Both the position numbers and the translations under genes were made by a program. 64,000 bases of DNA from Lactarius indigo (taxonomy: Eukaryota; Basidiomycota; Agaricomycetes; Russulales; Russulaceae): contig JAFKAC010000064.1 in NCBI GenBank assembly GCA_025766275.1, positions 124,001-188,000 of the forward strand, given 5' to 3'. The notes under the pieces are model-generated. The model searched no databases and was not told the DNA's origin. It saw nothing but the letters and a program-made list of their open reading frames with translations. This document shows, piece after piece, positions 33,426-45,800 of this stretch (position 1 is its first letter; every line of letters starts with the position of its first letter).

Positions 33426-36400
33426 TCATGCGCCTCTCCCCCACGGCCAGTGTGGGTCCTGTGACCCGTTCCGGCGACCTATGTCTTCGAACTCCATCGC
33501 TCGCGTATTTGACTGATGTAGTTGATGATTGGAGCCTCCAATCGGAGCCCTGCACTCTGGGCAGTACGCCGCTTGCATTGCGCCTCCGCACTGTAAGGAT
33601 CCAATGAGCTGTCTGGATTTTGGAGGGAATCGAAGCGGTTTACGAACTTCACCGATTACAAACGTATGCCCGTTCTCGCAGTTATAGAAGTGACCCCTAT
33701 GCGCTGCAAGTAATACATCGTCATTGATACTCTTTCCTATCGAGAATCGAAGACTCACAGAAACCGAATGATTTCACGATGTCTTCCCGTTCTTTCAAAG
33801 ACAACGGCTCGTATCTTCTCTCCGTGCGGATATATGTCGCCAGTGCGTCGTACTCCTTCACGAATTTGTCTCCCTTTTCACGACAGTTTTGCGTAAACCA
33901 CTCCCTCTCGGATCTCAGCTCGGCTGTATTGGCAACCGGGCGACTGCGAATGAACGTCGTCTCAATTCTTTTTATTTCGCGACTAGCGTTGTTCGACTCG
34001 AACTGTGCCTTGGCGATTAATTCGTTTCGGCGGTCATTGTCGAGGAGTCCTTGTCGCGATAGGAGTTTGCGGTCCGCAAGAATTTCGAACCGGAACAGCT
34101 CTAACTTTCCGCGGAGAATGTTCACCCCAGCATGAGCCGCCAAACGAGACGCCGATGATTTCTCAGCGATCTTCAGAGCCTTCTCCCCATCACGAATGCA
34201 AGACTCATAGATGAACGACACGAAAGACCGCCATAAGCGTTCGTGGCGGAGGACGACTTCATCCCTGGAGGCAACATTAAGACCCTCAATACGGGTCTGC
34301 GCGATTTCCGCCAACGTGTACCGCAATTCGAGAGATAAGAAGAAGGCTTCGACTTGAAAACGCGTATCGGCCTTGTGTGGGGGTTGGCCAATCTTCTTGT
34401 TTACTTCCATCATCGCTACGGGTTCAGGTGTATCAGTAGCCCGCTTTGGATCGCTTGCTATCGCGGAAAGTTCGAGGCGGTAGAGTGTTGCAAGTGCCGC
34501 GCCATACGCCTGCACATGGGGTCCACGGGTTCGTGCAACATCGGCAACCTTCCTGTACAGTTTGAGGAGGCCACGGACGACCTTGTTCCATGCTCTTCCC
34601 TCGTCTACAGAAAACCCATGGACGCTTGTCATGCTCGCAAGAGAGATTTCCTCATGGGGAAGCGGCTCGGACTCCGGGCCAAATCGGGTCCTGCGACGCG
34701 CAGAAAGGATGTCGAAGTCGTCTGCATCCTCAGATGGCGGATTGAAGGCGATAGACTTTGCTTCGCCCTTGACACTGTCGAGTCTTTTCGAATATCCTTC
34801 GATTTCTGGGCCGATTTCTTCTATTGCAGATGACATTGTGCTCGCCACATTTTGTTCTAGGATGTCTAGGGTTGCTCTCTTTGTGACGCGGCCATATCGG
34901 AGGGCGGTGATTGGTCCACGGCAGGTGGGGCAGGAAGGAGGCGTTTGGAAGTTCACCGGTGGCGCCTTCGTGGCCGTGAAAGCGCCCATAGCATCCGACT
35001 CGTAGTATTCCGACATCTTACAATGCCCGTCCAATGTTTCAACCGTGAAGATGTGACCGCATTCCAACTTGATCAGGCGCTCTGAGATATCGTCAGAGCT
35101 AAGATCGATCTCGTCCAGACGCCTTTGCATAATGAAATCGACGATATCGACTTTACGCTCGTCCGGGAGGCATACGACGCATGTCTGCTGTTCGCAAGGT
35201 TCTCCGCAGACTATAAAAACACAGTATCAGATCTAGCCTGGGTAAAAGTCGCAAGGGAGGAAAACACGTACTCGACGGACACCCATGACCGCACTCCAGT
35301 CGCCATTCGCAAGCCTTGTCACAAGGTAACCGAGAACAGATCTGTCGATCACAAATTAGTCTCAAGTGAGGCAATTCTTTTCTTGAAAGCTTACCGAACC
35401 GCATACCACAGGACATGTATGGTGGGGACAGCGCCATTCGCATGACTCCATACACGGCGGGCAAGGCTCCCAGCATCCCTTTTGACATTTCTGGTGGCCA
35501 CACTGCTGACGACATGATTGGGAACACTTGGGATTGCACGAGTGATCCGAAGAACAAGCGAGGCCACACATGTGTTGGCACTTGAGTGTTCGTTCGCAGG
35601 GATGACTTTTGTGATGCGTGCGAACAGGACGAAGAGCGCCCGCACCAGGGGCCGCATTATCCCGCGTGATCTTCTGGCACTCGTGACACCGAGATTTACA
35701 CGTCCGGCCGCAGCACGTTGTGTGACCTCCGCAAACTTCCTTGCATTCGAAGTTGGTGGGGTCTGCGCTACAAGCCATGACGCCGCTGTGTTCGCACCCT
35801 GGTAGACGCTTCGGAACTTGCGCGACGCATTTGATAGTTTCCAAGTTCCCAAGCTTATGACTAGAGTATGCGTCAAGTGCGACCTAGAAGGGAAATTCGT
35901 GGAGCACTTGCCAAGGAACGGATCTCGCGATGTGTCCACACGGAAGCTTAACGTTGTACACGGGGAACATGCAGTTCCCGCAATCTTCAGAGCATAGCTT
36001 AGGGCACGGATGGGCCCTGGGACAGGTAACCCTGACACAGGGCTGGTTACATTTCATCCTTCTGTGATTGTCTTGGTCGGTGTGACACTGAAACGCTTTG
36101 ATTAGTGAACGCATAACGTGAACTTAAAAATAATATACCATTGAGGGACATACGTGTCCACACGACAGACGATATTCGCAAGATCGGAGACAGCCACCTT
36201 CTGGGGCATGCGTAGGTAATTGCCCCGGCTTAGAGATTAGTTGCTTTGCATTGGGGTGACGTTGGCAAATGATTGGGAAGCCGTGACAAAGCTGATCCTC
36301 GTTCTCCATCTCGTCCAAGACGGTCCTCCATGTCTCATTCTTCCTGAGATTTGAAGCGTTCCCAAGGATGTAAAGACCGTGCTTCGCCCGGGACAAAGCA

Positions 36401-39400
36401 ACGTTTATCCTATTGGAGCTCTGGAGAGGTCCAAAGACCATCAGCTTTGAACCAGCGAAAGTATCAGGCTGCGTACTTTCAAAAAGCCAATTGAGGCATT
36501 GCCTTCCTCGAACGCGCCGGAATTTCTGACCAACGAAATGATAACGATCTTGGCCTCCTGTCCTTGGAAAGTGTCTACTGTTCCGATGCGGATCTTGAAA
36601 TATGATCAGAACTGGCAATCGTCAGAAGTCCACGGGACTCACGTGTCGAGCAACTTGAACCTGGGTAAACCCTATGTCGTCATCGCCTGCGAGTCCCGTA
36701 CGCTCTAGCTGCTCTTCATCGCGTTCATCCACACTAACCGCAATCTTGAGATCTTTCAGAGCCGCGCGGACCTTTTGCAGTTGACCCAAGTAAGCACAGA
36801 GCACGGCGATGTCTCCTGCACCATCATAGGAACCCTGCTTAAGGAAGTATAATACAAGGTCACGTATCATGGCAACCTGGTCAATTGGATAAGTTTTGAG
36901 AGATGGGGTGTGTTGGCGTGATACATTGACGTACCTCAAACATGTTGTGTTTCGACACCGAGTCTTCTTCAGAGTTCTCCGGGTTGTTGTGGGAAAAGAA
37001 GACGACGTTCTTCTCCATACCCTTCACTGCGGGATAATTTCGAACAACTTCGTTGTCCTCGAGCTTGGGGTATAAGATTGTCCTGCGTGGACCCGTAAAA
37101 CCACAACTCTGTCTGTATACGTGAGGGAACTGCGTACCGTACGAAGTGGGAAATGCTGGGTCGCATTCTTCGCTGCACGTTGATCTGCGACATACTCATT
37201 CCCCCATCGGAAAGTCGTTCCATGAGCGATCTATCGAACTTGAATAGCTCCCTCCCGGACGTGCTATCCATGGATAAAGCTTTCGAAGTGATTAGCTTTA
37301 TGCGAAGAGGAATTATTAGTGACCCACCAAAAGTCGCCAGATTTGGACGCAATTGTTTCGGATCCCCAATACAGATAAGGTGCTCGACTAATTTTTATGA
37401 CAGCGTTATGAGTATAAATACGTAAAGCGTGAACGCTTTAGGTAAATACCTGAGGGAACAAGAGAGGCCAGAATGTGCGCCTCGAGGACTTGACCAGCTT
37501 CCTCGACCATAAGAACCTTCGGCCCGACGCTCTACGTTGTCCCGTTAACATCGAGCGTAAGTCAGTATGCAATCATTCCGGACGAACCGTAAGCAGGGAG
37601 ACAAGCTTGGCGGCGCCTATCATTCGGACGTTATCAGATTGTCACGTTCTCCATTGATTGTGATTACGTACCAGTTGTAGTGCAGGCAATCAGGTCGGTA
37701 CGGCTGAGTAGTCTGCGTCGGGCCTAGCCACGGTCTCAATACAGTTGGCAGTGGGTCACCACATCGACTTACTTCATCCTGTATATCCTCGTAGACTTTG
37801 CAGGCGTCCTTGTACTGTTCTTTTAGCTGGTCGAACTCGGCTAGGAGCGAATCGTAAGCTATGTTCCGCATGTCGTCCTCCCATGCCTCTGCAAGGCGTT
37901 GTCGTTCGGGAAGTGACATCGACCAGACGTTATAGACACTTGTAAGTTGTTCAAGGGTACGACTTCCCGAGGGAACGCGCGGAATCTGGCCCTCGAAACC
38001 TAGTTCGTTAAAAAATACTACTCGTGGGTCGGGGTCGGCACCCTTCTTGCCTGCGGCTTTCTTTGAGGAAGATGCGGGAGGCTGGATGAATTCAATATCT
38101 CGACCGTTCTTCCAAAGTGCATAAACCCCTGAAATTTCAGCGTCCCGAGGGGCCTTCTTTCCCTTCGAAGCTCGTTTCCATTCTCCGTTCTCTATTTCGT
38201 CCTCCTTGATACGCCGAAAGACCTCCGCAATCCAAAACGGTGGCCCTCTGAAGGAGTCCGCGTGTTGAGGATATTGAAAGTCGAGAAATCTCTCGGCGTC
38301 TTCCCAAGTTAGCCCTGGAAGCTGTATCCGATTCATGATGCGCGTCATTTCCTCTTCTACTTGCTTCATGGCAGCGTATTCACGTCTTATTGGTCGATCT
38401 AGATCCCCACGACCCGATAGCTGTTCCAGCTTATACAGGCTGTATTGCTCGATACGTTCATCGGTCGTTCTAGACCCGAGGCGCACGACGTTTGTCGTAA
38501 TTTTGGCGTCAAGAACCGAGGTGAGCATGTGATCGAGCGCGTGATTTGTAAACGCAATCAGAACTGAAATCGCGTGAGAGCGGGCATCGCATAGACGTCT
38601 CCGCTCACCTATTGGTCTAATTTTACTAGTGAAGAGGACTCGAAGGATTTCCTTTCCCGTGAAACTCTGAGACTGACGTCAGAACGAACAAAATGATGTC
38701 GAAGTTCTCCTTACCTTTCCCGTTCCGGGAGGGCTAACACCTCGGTAGTCAGAGGTGAGTTTCAAAGGGGAGGTTGAGAGCGTACCCTTGAATCAAGGAG
38801 ACTTCCCGTGTGAGAGTACCGATGACCGCTTCAACCTGAGATGGGTCCAAATTGCTCGAACGAGTTAGTTGTTGGCGCGCGATCGCTATAGCCGTCGGAT
38901 TATTCACGTCGACACTCGAAATGTTTTCTCCCGGTCGAGCCAAGCATTGGAGATTATACCTGAACAACGGAACGCGCGTATACCGCGGAGGTCCAACCGG
39001 CATGGATGCAAGATTTCCAGAGAATGAAATGAAATCAGCGAAAGGGATAGAAGTGGGTTCGACGTCCTTGAGAGTACGAAGGAACGGGTGGAGAGCCTCA
39101 AACATGATCTTGTTATCTATCAGGACGGCGAATGTCGACTTGTCGATAGAAATTGGCTGACGACGCAAAGCCATCAGTTCGATTTCGGCATCAAAAAACG
39201 AAATTCGAAGCTGAATTGTGTTTGCATCTGGCTTGGCGGATTCTGCTATGTCCGCAGCTTGAGAGACGATCGTTCCGAGGAATACTTGGAATCGGCCAGG
39301 AGAAACGAGGGCAAGAGCGATGAGACTTCCTTGTTGCAAGCGCTTAGAATGCTCCCAATATTCCGCCCTCTTTTTTCCATTTTGATCCCGAGGAGTCCCA

Positions 39401-41451
39401 GGAGGGGAGTCAAGTATAAGTCCGACGGTGAAGTTACGGCGCTCGGCCTTTAAAGGTGCAAAGCGAGCGCCAGTGTAGAGTTGAAAGTATACCGAATTAA
39501 CGCCAGAGGTCTTATAAGCGCCGCCCTTAGACGACAGCAACTTTTCCAGTAGCGTAGGTGGCTTCCGAGTCTTGAGGCCAGCTCTAGGAGCCCAGATCAT
39601 CTCGAGGTCTCTCCTGATTTCCCCAACTGATTGCCTAATAGAAGTACTGCGATGCGACATAATCAGCCTGAAGCGATGACAGACAAAAAAAACGGAAACG
39701 ACTGCGTACATCAGCTCTTCCCTCAATAATCGGAACTGGATGTCGAGATGTCGTTCCATAGAATTCACGGGTAAATGATGTGGCGCCGTAGGAAGAAACA
39801 CTGGGAGATAAGGTGGTAATGGACATAGAAGTTCTTCGTTCGTTGGCGCGATGCGGATATTACGAATGTCAGTGGAATCATTATCGTGGCGAGGTTCCCC
39901 TCCGACGCGCAATGTACCGGGGGGGTCATAAGTTTGTTCCAGTCGGGATGTAAGCGCCTCCTGCATCTGACCGGCGGTGAATCTTCTGTTCGGGATGTGT
40001 CTCCGCAACTTTTCTGCATCTCTGAATTCTCTACCTACGATCTGACTGAGTCGGTTGATAGCCTTCTCGAGTTCTCCCAACGTCAGGTTTCGGACCTGCG
40101 CGGTTGACGAAGTGATGGGGTCCTGGAAGGTTGGAGGCGACGCGGTCACAGCCGCCGTCCAAATATTGAACCACGAGAAGATATCTTCGACCAAATCACG
40201 TAGTTCGGGATGATTCTTTATGGCGCTTTTGACACGCGAGAAATACCTGTCCAGAGCAGTTGAGCGCGGCACCAGAGTAAGAACTGCACGTCTGTACTTA
40301 CTGCGACAGAACAGTTGAAAGCGTCCCGAAGACCTCTACGCCGCTTAGAGTGTTTTGCCGCGATTCGGGCAAGCCTGGCGTGCGATCCATCCAAGTCTGG
40401 GCCTCTATTATCTCACGCATACATTCGCGGGTAGTCGAATGAAAATCGTCGTAGTTTCGGTCGAGCAATGCATACATCATGCTGAAATAGCTTATAAGGA
40501 TCGATCGTCTGGTGTGAATACATGATGCGATTTACTTTGTATTTTGATGCATCGTTGTCTTTAGTACCAGGTCTGATGACAGGAACTATGACGTGTCGAC
40601 AAAGATAGTCAAGACGGGATTACAATTTCAATTTTGAAACAAACCTCGATAATAGGGAAATATCCCTTCTGGTATGATAGGGTCGATGATCCAACGCCAA
40701 CATTCACGGCCACCGGCGAAAATCTTAACACGTCGCCGATGCGTAACAACGCGTTACCCTATGTATGATGTTACTGCAGAAACTGATGGCGTCTGAAAAG
40801 AATTGGACGTACGCGAACAATTGTGTCAAGCAGTGCCTATCACAGGAGTGTATGAGACGGGTCATTCGAATGTGCAATAGCAAACCGACTAACCTGAGCC
40901 TGATTGGAGTTCTATGATGTGTAAACGATCAAGACGTAGCAGAGTCCGATGAGAGTGACGCTTACCCATGCTTTGTTTCGAGAATTGACACTTGCAAAGA
41001 TTCGAGAAAATCCCTCGACATTGTTCGCATCCCGGAATACGAAGTTGTCGGTGAGGTACGGCTTGAGGTAATTGTGTGCTTCGTTCGGACGGAGTGTGTG
41101 TCGCGAGTCCAAGATAGAGCCATTGTTCATGGCCAACCCTTCCGGGGAGAAAAAGTCTGGCGATTGGTCTTCGGTCTCTGTGGCACCTACTGAGAAAGTC
41201 TCCAACACTTGGGATTTTACTTCGTGCTTGAACGTGCAGTCAAACGAGCGGTCGCAAGCACCAGTCGACCAATAAAAAGAGCAGATTCCTCTGGGAACTC
41301 CAGTTCGGTCGATGGGTGGGGTACCACCACGGCCACGGCTATCGGCGCCTCCTCGACCTCCTCGACTGCCACGATTCCCACGGCCTTGAGGGCCTGTGCC
41401 TCTTGCTCCGCCTCCACGTCCACGGCGGCCACCAGAACTACTTGCTGACAT
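33426..41451 (-). CDS. NFX1-type zinc-finger SF1 helicase, array copy C
   Basis: Start at ATG 41451 (MSASSSGGRRGRGGGARG), stop at 33426. The N-terminal RGG block is longer than in A and B. The CCCH finger is CSFYWSTGACDRSFDCTFKH. The exon 6 intron is a multiple of three and open, giving an unbroken frame from 40272 to 38749. The Walker A exon, VEEAGQ, helicase motifs, NF-X1 fingers, RING-like segment and an intact RZ finger (FVIGE joined to CGGAMQAAYCPEC) are present. One oddity: before the exon carrying SKLMVFG the intron end has changed from AAG to GGT (near 36,451), so the acceptor used in A, B and D is gone. The next AG, six bases on, would keep the frame while dropping two residues. It is probably functional, with that reservation. 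Confidence 0.85.
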
Positions 41452-41612
41452 CTGAAAGAGTAAAAGTGTTCAGAACAAAATGTGAGATGCGCTAGGGGAT
41501 GCACGGGTAAGTTGGGGGTAGTGATAGGAGTCAAGGAACAAGCCAAGCGCGAGCGCTTGTGTGGCGAGCGAGCCACACGCGGCTTCAGCGCGATCCTGTC
41601 CTTGGATCCGCC

Positions 41613-41617
41613 ATTGG
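41613..41617 (-). promoter_or_regulatory. conserved CCAAT box of copy C
   Basis: CGAGCCAATGG on the gene strand, 162 bases before the start codon at 41451. Confidence 0.4.
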
Positions 41618-42364
41618 CTCGCCACACGCGACAAGCGGTAAATATAGCCCGTTTGGATAGAGCGGCAGAGAACCTATTTTAATACATTCCACAGGAAATA
41701 ACGTGCTTGGTTACGGGATTCCACGGAGAATGCTTGCATACCGAACAACACCCACCGAAACAGAACATGGCCTTCAGGTCATTGTTCTGGAATGATGGCA
41801 GGAGGGAAGAAGTGTAGATGGGGCAACGGAAGATATTCCAACGTGATTTCAACATGTCGATTAAAATGGCGCTCATTGCAATATCACTTGGAAGAGACAC
41901 CTTCCGTACACAGCGCTGCATAACACATCCCCCAAAGCTATATGCTAGGACCGGTGACCGGATGACCAGCCGTGAACTCAACCTCCTGAAGACGGGGTGT
42001 AGTCTTTGGGATCGCCATAGAATTCGTTAAGTTTTTGCTCCCGATAAGGCATATGCCATAATCTCATGGTCTGCGTGGTCGCCATGAACTTGTGTAATCT
42101 TGATCATTGGTTGAGCGGCAGGAAGTAGTAGATAACGCAGGGTCATCAGCAGAATTCGCGAAAACTGAGCGTTGCCTGTTGCCTGGCAAGTTGAACACTA
42201 ACCGTGATTATTGGACCAACCGCCACATACTCTGATTATTGTTATTGTTGTCCCCGAGCGCAAGAACTATAAACATCGTCCCAGTGACACCTCTGCTACA
42301 GCGCAAATGTAAGGGAATTCGAACTCTATTATTAAAAGAAGGTCGGTGCATGTGAGATCTCGTT

Positions 42365-42388
42365 TTTTTTTTTTTTTGAACCATGTTG
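42365..42388 (-). mobile_element. tiny 5'-truncated poly-A retroposon in the C-D spacer
   Basis: On the minus strand it reads CAACATGGTTC followed by an A-run (T15 on plus, 42,363-42,377). It is flanked by a 14-bp direct repeat TGTGAGATCTCGTT at 42,351-42,364 and 42,389-42,402. Corresponding sites upstream of B (near 32,940) and D (near 51,925) lack the insert. The 3' end matches the larger insert at 51,165-51,243. Confidence 0.7.
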
Positions 42389-42841
42389 TGTGAGATCTCG
42401 TTCTGTTTATAAACAGGACAGATGAGAACGAGTTACGTAATCTATATTCACAGCCTATTATTTGTTGATGTTGTTTTTTCTTTCTTTTTGTTTTTTTTGG
42501 TTCAGATTTCGATGTAACGGAGGGGCCAGGTAGCCTTGACCCTTGAGCCCTTGAGCTTGAACGTCCTGGGAACGATAATGGCCAAGATAACGGTCGATTG
42601 ATGGGGTCCACCAATTACATGCAAACAACCCCTCACCGATAAAGACAAGTGAGTGAGTGAGCGAGTGAGGGCGGGCGGCGCCGACAGTGCTAACAACGTT
42701 CTCATCAATTGCTCCCGCGCGTTCTACATCTATCTCTTTCTACGTGCTGAAATAAGAACTTCCGATATCGTAGTATATCCGAAACACATGGGTAGTGCCG
42801 GTATCTCTCAGCAACCAATCGCAGAGACTACAGCCCTCCCT

Positions 42842-45800
42842 TCAAGCGCTCTGTGACCTATTCTGGTGATCTACGTCTTCGAACTCCATCGCTCGCGTAT
42901 TTGACAGGCGTAATTGATGGTCGGAGCCCCCGATCGGGGCCCTGCACTCTGGGCAGTGCGCCGCCTCCATTGTGCCTCCGCACTGTAAAGGTCCGATGAG
43001 TTGTCTGTATTTTGGAGAATCGATGCAGTTTACGGACTTCACCGATTACAAACGTATGCCCGTTCTCGCAATTGTAGAAATGACTCATATGCGCTGCGAG
43101 CAAAATAGAGTCATTGACATGCCTTCCTGTTAAGATTTGAAGACTTACAGAAACCGAATGATTTCACGATGTCTTCCCGTTCTTTCAAAGGTAAGGGTTC
43201 ATATCCTCTTTCCGTACGGAAATGTGTCACCAGGGCGTCGTACTCCTTCATGAATTTGTCTCCCTTTTCACGACAGTTTTGGGTGAACCACTCCCTTTCG
43301 GATCTCAGCTCGGCCATATTGGCAACCGGGCGACTGCGAATGTACGCCATCTCAATCCTTGTTATCTCGCGACTAGTGTTGCTCAACCCTGACTGTGCCT
43401 TCGCGATTAATTCGTTTTGGCGGTCATTGTCGAAGAGTCCTTGTCGCGATAAGAGTGTGCTTTCCGCAAGAATTTCGAACCGGAATAGCTCTAACTTTCC
43501 GCGAAGGATGTTTACCCCAGCATGAGCCGCCAAACGAGATGCTAATGACTTCTCCGCGATCTTCAGAGCCTTCTCCGCGTCACAGATGCAGGACTCGTAG
43601 ATGAACGACACGAACGACCGCCATAAGCGCTCGTGGCGGAGGGCGACTTCGTCACTTGAGGCGACACTCAGACCTTCGATACGGGTCTGCGCGATTTCTG
43701 CCAACATGTACCGCAATTCGAGAGACAGGAAGAAGGCTTCGACTTGAAAACGCGTATCAGCCTTGTGCGGAGGCTGGCCAATCTTCTTGTTTACTCCCAT
43801 CATCGCTACGGGTTCAGGTGCGTCAGAAGCCTGCTCTGGATCGCTTGTTATCGCGGAAAGTTCGAGGTGATAGAGTGTTGCAAGCGCGGCGCCATACGCC
43901 TGTACATGGGGTCCCCGGGTTCGTGCAACATCTACAACCTTCCTGTAGAGCTCGAGGAGGCCACGGACGACCTTGTTCCATGCTCTTCCCTCCCCTCCAG
44001 AAAAGCCATGGACTTTCTTCATGCTCGCCACGGAGAATTCTGTATGGGGAAGAGGCTCGGACTCTGGGCCAAATCGAGTCCTGCGACGCGCAGAAAGGTT
44101 GTCGAAGTCTTTTGCACTCTTAGATAGGGGTTTGATGGGAATTGATTTCGCTTCGCCTTTCGCACTGTCGATTGTTTTCGAGTATTCTCCGATTTCAGAG
44201 CCGATCTCTTCTATTGTGGACGACATTGTGCTAGCCACGTTCTGTTCTAGGATATCTAGGATCGCTCTCTTTGTAACGCGTCCGTATCGGAGAGCGGTGA
44301 TGGGTCCACGGCAGGTGGGGCAGGAAGGAGGCGTTTGGAAGTTCACCGGTGGCGCCTTCGTGGCAGTGAAAGCGCCCATAGCATCAGACTCGTAGTATTC
44401 CGACATGTTACAATGGCTGTCCAGCGTTTCAACAGTGAAGATGTGACCGCATTCCAACTTGATGAGGCGCTCTGAGATATCGTCAGAGCTAAGATCGATC
44501 TCGTCCAGACGCCTTTGCATAATGAAATCGACGATGTCGACTTTACGCTCGTCCGGGAGGCATACGACGCATGTCTGCTGTTCGCAAGGTTCTCCGCAGA
44601 CTATAAAAACACAGTATAAGACCCAGCCGTACAAATTACAAGGAAGGGAAACACGTACTCGACGGACACCCATGGCCACACTTTAGTTGTCTTTCGCAGG
44701 CCTGGTCACAGGGTAAGCGAGAACATATCTGTCGATCACAAATTAGTCTCAAGTGAGGAAGTCCCAAGCCCCCCATGAAAGCTTACCGAACCGCATACGA
44801 CCGGACACGAGTGGTGGGGACAGCGCCATTCACATGGCACCATGCACGGTGGGCAAGGCTCCCAGCATTCCTTTTGGCATTTCTGATGGCCGCACAGCCG
44901 CTGGCACGGTTGTGAACATATTGGATTGCACGAGTGATCCGAAGAACAAGTGAGGCCACACAAGTGTTGACACTTGAGCGCTCGTTCGCAGGCATGAACT
45001 CTGTGATGTGTGCGAACAGGACGAAAAGCGCCCACACCAGGGGCCGCATTATCCCGCGTAACCTTCTGGCACTCGTAGCATCGAGATTTACACGTCCGGC
45101 CGCAGCACGCTGTGTGACCTCCGCAGACTTCCTCGCATTCGAAGTTGGTGGGATCTCCGCTACAAGCCATGATGCCGTTATGTTCACACCCTGGTAGAGG
45201 CTTCGACACTTGAACGAAGCATCTGACAGTCTCTAAAATCTCGAGTTTATGACTGGAGAGTACATCAGATGGGACCTAGAAGGGCAAATAAGGAAGGCAC
45301 TTGCCAAGGGACGGATTTTGCAATGTGTCCACATGGAAGCTTAACGTTGTACATGGGGAACATGCAGTCCCCGCAGTCTTGGGAACATAGTTTCGGGCAA
45401 GGATGAGCCCTAGGACACGTAACCCTGACACAGGGCTGATTACATTTCATACTTTTATGATTATCTAGGTCGGTGTGACACTGAAACGCTTCGGTCAGCT
45501 GGCACATAACGTGAACGGGAAATAGTATACCATCGAGGGACATACGTGTCCACACGACAGACGATATTCGCAAGGTCGGAGACAGCCACCTTCTGGGGCA
45601 TGCGTAGGTATTTTACCCGGCTTAGTGATCAGGTGCCTTGTATGGGGGTGACGTGGGCAAACGATTGGGAAGCCATAACCAAGCTGATCTTCTTTCTCCA
45701 TCTCGTCCAAGACGGTCCTCCATGTCTCATTCTTCCTGAGATTCGAAGCGTTCCCAAGGATGTAAAGGCCGTGCTTCGCTCGAGACAAAGCAACGTTTAT

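Larger units (their letters stand above)
41452..42841. other. upstream region of copy C and downstream region of copy D, no gene
   Basis: It matches the D upstream region for the first several hundred bases. It holds a T-run retroposon insertion (42,365-42,388) and a short GTGA-rich microsatellite at about 42,644-42,670. No coding frame shows a recognisable domain. Confidence 0.6.

Noticed and set aside
38749..40272. The 507-codon frame in copy C as a separate gene or an intron-loss event
   Set aside because: The frame is long only because an intron of a multiple of three bases lacks stops; its donor and acceptor are still present.
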